From the NCBI GenBank assembly GCA_019096065.1, contig JAGUCH010000003.1:3162001-3226000 (forward strand): DNA of 64,000 bases, in the 5' to 3' direction. Shown one piece after another: positions 56,201 to 64,000 of this stretch (position 1 is the stretch's first letter; every line of letters begins with the position of its first letter). A model generated the notes under the pieces. It was not told the origin of the DNA, made no database searches, and saw only the letters and a list, made by a program, of their open reading frames with translations. A program made the translations under genes and the position numbers. This stretch comes from Paracyclopina nana. Lineage: Eukaryota > Arthropoda > Copepoda > Cyclopoida > Cyclopettidae.

Positions 56201-57560
56201 GGGCTGACCCAAGGGATCGCTCAAGTGCTTCTTATAGATCAAAGCTAGGCCAGAAATGGCTTCTTTTCTGATTTTGAACTTTTTATCCAGGGTTCGCTCT
56301 TTGACAAAGTTCAACAGTTCCTCGGACTCTGCCACAACAGACATATCCTTACGAGCTGTGGACACGATGGCCATGACCACTTCGTACCTCACATTTTCTT
56401 CAGGGTCGTGTTGCCTTGCTTTTAAGGTCTCGCAAATGTCTTCTCGCAGCTCAGGGTGATTGAGCAAAAAATGCATGGTGTATTGAACACATTTGGTTCT
56501 TATGGCCACAGAGATGTCATTGTACCGCCCCAGGAAGGCAAGCCACAAAGGCCTATGGTTTTTTGCCAATTGAGATCCTCTCTCGGAAAACATTCTTGCC
56601 AACAGACTGACAGAGCCCATTCTCTCGTTTTCGTCAGTGGACTTGATTTTAAACTCCAACTGAGGCAAAACGGTGAGCAAGATCCTGGGCGAAATCAAGT
56701 TGAGCTCGTAGATCAGGTCGAAGACTTTTCTCGAGATGTTCAACTTGTTGTCAGCTTTGCCAAGAATGAGGACTTGATTGAAAAACTGCTGGATGTACGG
56801 CTCCAATGTGTTGCTTGTCTTATTGATCAAGTCTCTGGCGAGACTGGCAGCATTTTTTCTTTGGCTCTTGTACGGGTCAACAATGTTGATCAGAATTATA
56901 TCCAGCAACTCGTTGGAGACATAGTCAGCCTCCGTGAGCAATGGGCAGAGGACATCCAGCATGAATGTCTTCACTTTGCCGGAATGCTCATCATTGACAA
57001 TCTTGAACATGAGGGAGAAGAGAGCGCAGAAAATCTCGTTGCAATCCTCGAGGTCGAGACACATGTTGAAGGATTTGACATAAGCCAAGTTCTCCAAAAG
57101 GTAGAAGTACCGCTTGAATGCAGTATCTTTTGGATCTTTGAGGCCTCCCAGTTGTTTGATGAGGAAATAAAAAATGGTCTTGATTTGGCTGGGGTCTTTG
57201 TAGGGAGCTTCCGGAGCAAAAATACGCAGTATGTCGGCAATGCAGCATGCAACGAGGAGCTGGACATCCCTAGAGTTGTGGTTAAGGAAGAAGTCATCAG
57301 CCAAATGCAATGCCAATGGTGTGTAGTCCACATATGTGGATTCATCTTCTGCTTGTTGTAAAACTTGAAAGGTATGAGCCAAAGACTTGAGCCTACGTAT
57401 GAGCTCATCGGAGCCCAATTCTTCAGTAACCTGATAAAAATTAGTTAATCAATTAAAAAAATACATATTAGATAATGGAATTTCATGCCTCTCTGCAGCC
57501 TTGTGGGTAAATAATGGTCACCATGTCACTCGTGTGACCCCGTCCACCTCGTCCCGCCAT
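53283..57560 (-). CDS. PDS5: sister-chromatid cohesion protein PDS5
   Basis: Ten exons: 57560-57489, 57430-55997, 55934-55539, 55474-55355, 55290-54862, 54803-54465, 54406-53885, 53827-53591, 53536-53437 and 53383-53283. All phases agree and give 1249 aa (vertebrate PDS5 about 1340-1450). The N-terminus (MVTIIYPQGCRE then SDELIRRLK) and the HEAT-repeat core (PLALHLADDFFLNHNSRDVQLLVACCIADILRIFAPEAPY region, DCNEIFCALFS, SRDVQLLVACC) match PDS5 closely. The C-terminus is acidic then basic (TSTRPRRGAKK). PDS5 regulates cohesin loading and release with WAPL and sororin-type factors in the nucleus. The first intron starts with GC rather than GT (GAG/GCATGA). Confidence 0.94.
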
Positions 57561-58239
57561 AGCTTCGGGCTAAAAATGCAAAAAGTAAAAATATGAAATC
57601 TGCGCCATCTCGAGGCGCCGCCATGTTTGTTCCATAGATGGCATTACTTCTGACTTGTCATAATCGAGAAAACAACCGGGAAACTTTGGCAAACCGCGCA
57701 GAAGTCAACTTTGTCGGTGAGTAGCGCTCGTATTGTTAAGTTTTCTCATGTTAACTCACAAAGCGAGAAGAAATTCGCGTGAATGAGGTCGCTTTTTTAA
57801 GCGTTTCAGAGGCGACGCGAATTGCGTCAATTTGACGACTTATTTACAAAAACAAACAAAACGAACGGATTCTGTGAATGCTCTTACCGAATGAGAGAGA
57901 TGCTTTGGAAACTATATGAGCCTCTGAAATGGCGAATTTAGGCAAGTTTCGACCTTCAAATCGCAATTTTCCTTTATATTTCCACGGCTTTTTACCAGAT
58001 GGCGTTGCATGCTGAGCGCTGGAGTCATTTTGTAAAAAAGGCGCCAAAATTCAAACGCAACCTCTTGTGCCCCATCCAGGCAGACCCGAAGATTTGCTTA
58101 CATTTGTGATTAATTAAAAGCAATTAAGCATCACTTTGAAAATGTATTCTATAGTTAGCCTTTTGGTTTTTTCAAAAAAATCGTTTGAGCACTTTATTTT
58201 TTGTAGTTGTATATCTTAGAAATTGTTGCTAAGGAGTAT
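57561..58239. other. intergenic region upstream of PDS5
   Basis: It likely holds the PDS5 promoter near 57561-57720 (a GC-richer patch with GCGCCATCTCGAGGCGCC). No gene is seen. The open frame at 57844-58047 on the minus strand is not convincing. Confidence 0.45.
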
Positions 58240-60019
58240 TTATTTATCAATATCATCAATGCACTTGTTGTGAAACATATTTGCCACTTCTCGAATCCAT
58301 TTATTGGCTACCCATTTGGAGCCAAGCACCACAGGGCATCCACCATGTAGCATAGCCATATCTGAGCGCCCACTGGCCTTTATGTTGTGCCAGTACACTG
58401 CTGAGCCTTTGCTAGGTGGGACACTGACACCTAACCTTGGAAACGAGGTCCAGCCACCAAGTGGGACCTGAAATGCCCATAATATTGTATGCTATAATTG
58501 ATATCACAAATTATGATGCAGCAAATTACCTCAGATAAGTAAAGCATAAAAGTGGCAAGTCTATCCCCTGTGGGGTATGGAGCATTACCATCCTTGTTTT
58601 CCACACTGTGCACCACAAAGTCCGGCTCTTTGTACACAAACATTGGGTCCTGGTGAGGATCATAATGCCCTCCAATCCCATAGTTGGCGATTTGCAAATG
58701 CTCAAATTCCTCCTCTTTGCCCTCCCCATGAATGTCCAATGGCCTTGAGGTCTGTAGGCCTGTAATCCAGTTGACTCTTTCAGAAATTTTGTCCACCAGC
58801 CGAGACTCAAAGTCCTTGATCCAGCAATTCCTTGACACCCTCATCTCGGACACTTCTTTGCCATGACCTACGGAGGCTTGGACCATCCGTGGATGAGCCA
58901 AAGCCACCAAATCGTCGGTCTCCTTTTCGCTGAGCACGTTGTGAAAGGAAACGATTCGGTGGGGAGACTCATGATGGACCTCAACTTTAATGGGGTGCAA
59001 AATGAAGTACGGGTCTTTCCTTGCGTCATAGTAGCAGTTCAACCTTTTGGCTCTTGCTTCTGGCAAAAGCTTCAGGCCTCTGCACAGAGCAGCAAAATTC
59101 TTATAGTCAATATCTGTGATCATTTTGGACCTGTCATGAGTCTTGGGCGGAATCAGTCCCAGCTGATAATTTGCTGGATCATCTTCGTCATTAGCCACTA
59201 TTTCCTTTTGTGACGATGTGGAAGATAGCTTGTCATTGACATGCTTCATCATTTGCTCCAATTGCTCTGCGTTCACTGAAGGTTTACTAGCTGTGTCATT
59301 ATTAGCCCTCGTTTCAGCAGCAATTTGCAAAGAAGTGAGCTCCAGCCATTTTTGAGCTTCTGCTATATGACCATTCATGTACGCGAATTTCCCAAGGAAA
59401 AATGAGTCTTTGGTGGTGAGCGCAGCCTCGGTCTCGAGGCCAAGAATGTTCCCCCTGGAGAACTCGTCTAGGTTGATCTTGTAGGTCGACCTGAGCCTGA
59501 TTAAAGCTTTGGCTGCTCCTTGCAGATCTCTGTCAGTGGGCATTCCCCCATGCCTATGCTTGACCTTTTTCATCTCAGCCAAGGCAGCTACGTAAAAAGA
59601 ATTAATATTTCTTTCAAGACCTTTTTCTAGCTTAAAGATTAAATACGTTTTGTGTCAATCTTTTTGATGGATTCCTCCAAGTTTTTCCAATTCACGAGCA
59701 ATCTCTTGAGCATTTGGTAGTTGTAGATCGGGTTGCCAATGATTTTCTTTAATATCACGTCATCACTGCAGTTTTCAGGTGGCCAGCAATTCTCGCCTTT
59801 GTAAAGCTCCTCCACTTCTTCTACGTACTCATGAATGCTCTGAATGCCAGACTCCAATTCACTCTTTTGCCTCTGCAAAATGTCCACCAAAGCTTGCTCC
59901 AATTTGAACAAATCTTTGAGGTCAGAGGCTGACATGAAAGCATCGGTTTGCCTGACTTTGGCCTCTGTCCTGGATGTCAGTAGGGTGATAAGTGATGCTA
60001 GCAATATCAGTGCAGCCAT
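58240..60019 (-). CDS. P4HA: prolyl 4-hydroxylase alpha subunit
   Basis: Three coding exons (60019-59647, 59587-58530, 58467-58240) give 552 aa. A signal peptide (MAALILLASLITLLTSRTEA) targets the ER. The N-terminal dimerisation and peptide-substrate region is followed by the 2-oxoglutarate/Fe(II) dioxygenase domain. The catalytic HxD lies in GGHYDPHQD (about residue 433), and the distal His and 2-oxoglutarate-binding Lys lie in HGGCPVVLGSKW (about 518 and 528). The enzyme hydroxylates prolines in procollagen in a tetramer with protein disulfide isomerase. A 5' UTR exon at about 60190-60102 followed by a short intron (GCAG/GTGAGT to GTTGAG) lies just upstream of the ATG. Confidence 0.95.
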
Positions 60020-60199
60020 TTTATTGCTCGCACCCAGTTCACCTCAACACAATGTCTACCATGTCTTCTTGACTGTATAGCAATATTTGACTCACCTGCA
60101 ACATCGTCAGGCTCGCTGCACCTAAGCACTGTAAGTCCCGTTGATTGCAAAGCAGATTTCTTCCTCACTGCAACCAGCTTATTTTTTATGTGCTGCACT

Positions 60200-61160
60200 G
60201 CTATGCTATGCGCGGTATGAAATGAAAATAATGCTTACTGTTTAGAAGTGCATCAGTTTATGCATTAATGTATACACTTTTACTTTGCATCCATCAATTA
60301 AAGAATTTTCGTATTATTTGATTTTCCATGCATTTTGTGGGATATGAGCAAATGGAAATCACTGGAGTATGAAGAATTTATTCTTGCTTGAAATCAGACT
60401 AATTATAGATGAAATCTGGTTGATCCTTTTCACTTGCAATATTCTACTTACTATGCAAACACAATCGTTTGATTAGGGCTGAATAGGATGGTTTTACATA
60501 TTTTGCCTTCTTCGTTTAGTGAATGATTCCTTTCCTTAAATGTACAAGGTTAAAAAAGCTTCCGCAAGCTACGCCAGTATTTTTTCTTGCTATTATCAAT
60601 TTGTTATAGCTCCTTAGGAATCTTTTTTAGAATTTTAAAAAAGTTATATTTTTTAACACTTAATATCTGAGTGAAATCCCACTGAAGATGCAGTGGACAA
60701 TGACATGGCGCGGGCATTTTACGATTTATCATCTTTTAAGCACCGCACAGCATATTGTTCAAAGAAGCTCACAGGACCATTGAACTAAATGGCTTGGTTG
60801 GCTACACATGTAATGACCAGCTAGATCACACTTTTCCAAGTATGATACCTCAATTTTTTTTCTTGCAGAAAAGTAAAAAATCAATTCATTTTACAACTCT
60901 TAATACTGTTACTGGTTCACTTCATCAGCAACCACAAACGCTTTAATGTTAGCATTTCGTAAATAAAGTAGCGACTAACATCATGAGACAATGGGCTGAA
61001 TTTGCTGGTAGCTTGATAACAAGGTGACTCTAGACGGAGAAAGTTATGACAACAAGGCAAACTATGCAAAATTTCTTTCGCCCTTGCACAATTACTTCAT
61101 AAGTACCTCTGCAAAAAATATGCTGAGAAAGTAATGAAAAGCTTCTTCTTTTTATTCAAA
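60200..61160. other. intergenic region between P4HA and PRKCSH
   Basis: This is AT-rich, without a supported gene. The minus-strand PRKCSH ends at 61161, and a short 3' UTR probably extends left from there. Confidence 0.45.
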
Positions 61161-62760
61161 TCACAATTCGTCATGACCGATAGGCTCAAGCGGATGGCAA
61201 GCTGCTGGTGTCTCAAATAGAAACAAATATTCACATTTACTAGGCTCAGAGGTGGCCACCAACTTATTTTCCGCCCCGCATCGCAGATCAACTTTAGTCG
61301 ACCTTTGCGGCCCATTCCAGCATTGGGCTCCTCTCTCATAGCTCATTTGGGTATGCGGTTGGCTCCATCTCTCCCAAGATCCCAACCGAGTTTCCGATCC
61401 TCCGTGCAGAGGCTTTTGAGCGGCATAGTCAAAAGCGCACAACTTGTAAGTGTACTCAAGATCGTTTAGCTCGAAACACTGGTTCACCAGGGTGGCAAAC
61501 GCTTGATCTGGCCCCAAGTCTTTTTCCAAGTACTTTTGCAGTTGCTGAATATCGTTATTGAGATCATTGTATGCTTTACTGGCTATATCATATTCTTGCC
61601 TAGCTGCATTGGCTGCATCAACAAGTGCTTGGACTTCAGGGCTATATTGAGAAGGTGGACTAGCTTCTTTTTCTTCAGTATCTTCATGATGAGGTTCATC
61701 AGTAGATGGAGCCTCAAGGGCGTCATCGACATCATCATCGCCATCATGGTCATCAAGTGCATCATAGTCATAGTCTTCATCAGTACCCTCAGTCGTTTCC
61801 GCTTGGCTTTTCACTGGCACTGGCTTCTTCTCAAACTTGGAAAAGAGATGCTTTATCAGTAGCCAGCCAGTGCTGACAAATGTCTCTTGGTCATAGCTAT
61901 CATTGCCAGATAAGTAGAACTTGGCCTCTTCGTCACTGACTTGGCCATCATTATTTTGGTCGAATTCAACGCGAGCTTGCAACTCATCTTGAGTCACCTG
62001 TCCATCTTGATTGCGGTCAAAAAGTTGGAAGTACTGCAAAGCTTCAGCCTCCTTCTCAAGCCGCTCTTTTTCCTCTTTCTCTTGTCTGACGCGATCCTCT
62101 TCCTCTCGAATGACATCTAACGCTGCCTTTTCAGCACTTTCAGCCTCATCCTTGACTAGCTTTTTGGCCTCCTTCTCTGCGTTGAGTTTCTCAAGTTCCA
62201 GACGCTTAACGCTGATGTCATTCTCCTTTTCCGATTTCATCTGAATGCCTTGTTGTTGCATTTCAGCCTTGAGCTTAAGGCCCTCAACTACCACTTTTTC
62301 CAGCCTCTCTCGCTCAGCCCTCTCTGCAGCTCCCATTTCATCACAGTTGTTGGCACATGGAGACCCAGCAACCAAAGCCCATTCATCACTGCCGTCACAG
62401 CAATCACAGATGCCATCATTGACTCTAGATGATGGGTTTAGGGTGGGCCGGAATCCTACATTGGAGCAGTAAAAGACTCCATTGGAGCATGCCGATGTTC
62501 CAGGCTCATCGCTTCCGTCCTGAGAGTAGGAAACGATGCTTTGACACTTCAAGAAGATTGAAGCCAAACTTTACCTTGCAATCACAGTAGTCGTCATTGA
62601 CTTGGTCGAAGGGAATTTCGGCACTTCCATCGAGGCATTTAAACGAGGAACTTGGGTTGTAAAACGAAGCCAAGTCAGGACGGACTCCTCGAGGCCTCGC
62701 AGCCGAGGATTCTGCGATCAAGGCTGGCAAACACACTAGAAGTACTCCAAAGTAGGTCAT
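61161..62760 (-). CDS. PRKCSH: glucosidase II beta subunit (80K-H)
   Basis: Two exons, 62760-62575 and 62519-61161, give 514 aa. The order is a signal peptide (FGVLLVCLPALIAESSA), two LDL-receptor class A modules (YCDCKDGSDEPGTSAC, ICDCCDGSDEW), a long Glu/Lys coiled coil, two EF-hands (DRNQDGQVTQDEL and DQNNDGQVSDEEA), an acidic stretch (DDHDGDDDVDD), a mannose-6-phosphate-receptor-homology domain (from QCFELNDLEYTYKLCAFDY to SKCEYLFLFETPAAC) and the ER-retention signal HDEL at the C-terminus. It partners glucosidase II alpha and holds it in the ER to trim the second and third glucoses of N-glycans. It faces SLC35C1 across a common 5' region. Confidence 0.96.
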
Positions 62761-63199
62761 AATTCGCAAAGTGGAACCACGGATGGCCGAAAGTGACCCA
62801 GTGAGTTACATATGAAGAGAAATGCTGACGTTGCGTTAAAAGCCGCAACCAAAACAGATCGAATTTCAAACCCTAGCCTTCTTTTAAAGTGACATATTTT
62901 CAATTATTTATTTATTTTTATTTTTCAAGCTTCAAAAAATGTATGATGATATTCAAAACGATAACTCAATTACTATTACAGAAAATCGAATCGTTGAATT
63001 CAAGTGCATATATCATATGAGTCATCGAAAACCGCCTCAAAAATATCGTTTCAACTTCTGTTGACACTTGAGGCTGAGTAACTGAGACTGACTGAGTCGT
63101 CTGCAGTTTTTAAAAATTAAAAGGCTTCTGAAAAAATAACGTATTTTTTATTTTAATTGTAATTTAGCTTTTTATTAAGTATGGTTAACGCTGTTTACA
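62761..63199. promoter_or_regulatory. shared upstream region of PRKCSH (-) and SLC35C1 (+)
   Basis: The two start regions are divergent and about 440-710 bp apart, so a bidirectional promoter is possible. No defined core-promoter motif stands out, and the region is AT-rich. Confidence 0.4.
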
Positions 63200-63511
63200 A
63201 TGTCTCTTTTTTTAAACGGAATTCCGATAAATTCGTCGAATACATTGCTCAAATCAGTGCAGGTAATTAAAAATCGAGGTACTTTATTGCCGCTTCTTGC
63301 CTACTCAAATTTCCATCATGCATCAATTTTCACAAATAGAAACTCGTGTAACATTTTTTTCTGCCAGGTGTCCGAATTTTTCGTAAATTCGATATAGAAC
63401 ACCTGCTACCAAAAAAGTGCTGTGCTAAATATATTTTCTGCCTTTCAGACGTGTCCCCTTTTTTCACATGTCTTTAAACGAGGATACCAATCAAAAACTT
63501 TTGTCAGATGA
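63200..63511 (+). other. upstream ORF overlapping the SLC35C1 start
   Basis: An ATG at 63200 opens a frame spliced from 63262 to 63449 (GTGCAG/GTAATT and TTTCAG/ACGTG). It reads 41 codons and stops at 63511. The SLC35C1 ATG at 63468 lies inside this frame but one base out of phase. If the 63200 ATG is transcribed, ribosomes would have to leak past or reinitiate. The predicted peptide has no recognised homologue. Confidence 0.45.
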
Positions 63512-64000
63512 AATTTCCATTGAGCCAAACGAAAACACTGAAAGGCTGAAAGGTTTAATGAGGCAACTGTCTGAAAAATCCCCAGAAATGGATACTGGAA
63601 ACGGCTCACTGGCAAAAAGATACACTAAAATCTTCACTGTGGTGGCTCTCTACTGGTATTTGCTTGAAAAGCTCACATTTATCAGTTAACTTTTAATGAA
63701 ATTTTTTGCAGGGGTGTCTCCATAACTCTGGTGTTTTTAAACAAAGCTCTTCTTAGTGGAACTGCTAGTGTGGATGCCCCCCTTTTTATTACATGTTTCC
63801 AATGTGCAATTACCGCAGCTGCTTGCTATGGAATAGCCGCACTTCCTCCGAATTGGGGCGAATCATTGTCTTGCGGGCAAATAATCATCTCCCATGCAAC
63901 TTTGAAGAAAGTTATGCCTCTATCGATTGTGTTCGTGGCAATGATAACTTTTAACAATTTGTGCTTGAAATACGTTGGAGTCTCCTTCTACTACATTGGA
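63468..64000 (+). CDS. SLC35C1: GDP-fucose transporter (Golgi), 5' part
   Basis: Exon 63468-63655 is joined to 63712 onward (TACTG/GTATT and TTTGCAG/GGGTG). The window ends within it. The N-terminus is cytosolic and polar. The hydrophobic part begins TKIFTVVALYW and continues with LVFLNKALLSG, DAPLFITCFQC, TLKKVMPLSIVFVAMITFNN and LCLKYVGVSFYY, which are hallmarks of the SLC35C GDP-fucose transporters of the drug/metabolite-transporter superfamily. It exchanges GDP-fucose for GMP in the Golgi and so supplies fucosylation. A 186-nt 5' UTR intron (63263-63448) contains a strong hairpin. Confidence 0.92.

Noticed and set aside
56456..57361. 301-codon open frame on the plus strand
   Set aside because: It is antisense to the PDS5 second exon, whose reading is strongly supported by family similarity.

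Overview
This is nuclear DNA from an invertebrate animal, most probably an arthropod and perhaps a crustacean. The reasons are many short introns (mostly 46-106 nt), orthologues of animal genes (TPR/Megator, PDS5, collagen prolyl 4-hydroxylase alpha, glucosidase II beta, the Golgi GDP-fucose transporter, a DDX5-type helicase), a pair of lineage-type orphan seven-pass membrane proteins, and a retroelement whose envelope looks like an arthropod chuvirus glycoprotein. The species cannot be named from the sequence. Layout: positions 1-1580 hold a small secreted, cysteine-rich, PAN/apple-like gene. Positions 1580-32870 are a repeat and transposon island. It holds a 6.4-kb satellite-filled inverted-repeat element (3541-9910) with a clean 9-bp target duplication, a three-LTR tandem Gypsy element (11040-18371) broken by an 838-bp foldback element that also has a 9-bp target duplication, a palindromic and duplicated block with tRNA-like sequences (20181-22443), and a GC-rich errantivirus-like element with gag, intact pol and a broken env (22678-32389). 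From 32870 on the DNA is gene-rich: a DEAD-box helicase (+), the large nuclear-pore gene TPR (-), a 5.9-kb MITE-rich gap (42669-48540), then on the minus strand an orphan 7TM gene, a secreted beta-trefoil-like gene, a second 7TM gene, PDS5, P4HA and PRKCSH. The window ends inside SLC35C1 (+), which faces PRKCSH across a shared promoter region. Splice sites for the main genes were placed by hand and the reading phases close exactly for each gene: TPR 2305 aa in 8 exons, PDS5 1249 aa in 10 exons, P4HA 552 aa, PRKCSH 514 aa, helicase 549 aa, 7TM 320 aa, secreted protein 433 aa. Functional themes: P4HA, PRKCSH and SLC35C1 all serve the secretory pathway (collagen hydroxylation, N-glycan trimming, fucose supply), and TPR and PDS5 serve nuclear and chromosome architecture. 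No operon logic is implied. The most notable observations are (1) the only three TPR introns longer than 200 nt each contain a sequence that folds like a box H/ACA snoRNA, two of them paralogous with covarying stems, and (2) several transposons whose arms or interiors consist of iterated short motifs, including one that carries whole satellite arrays between 45-bp terminal inverted repeats.
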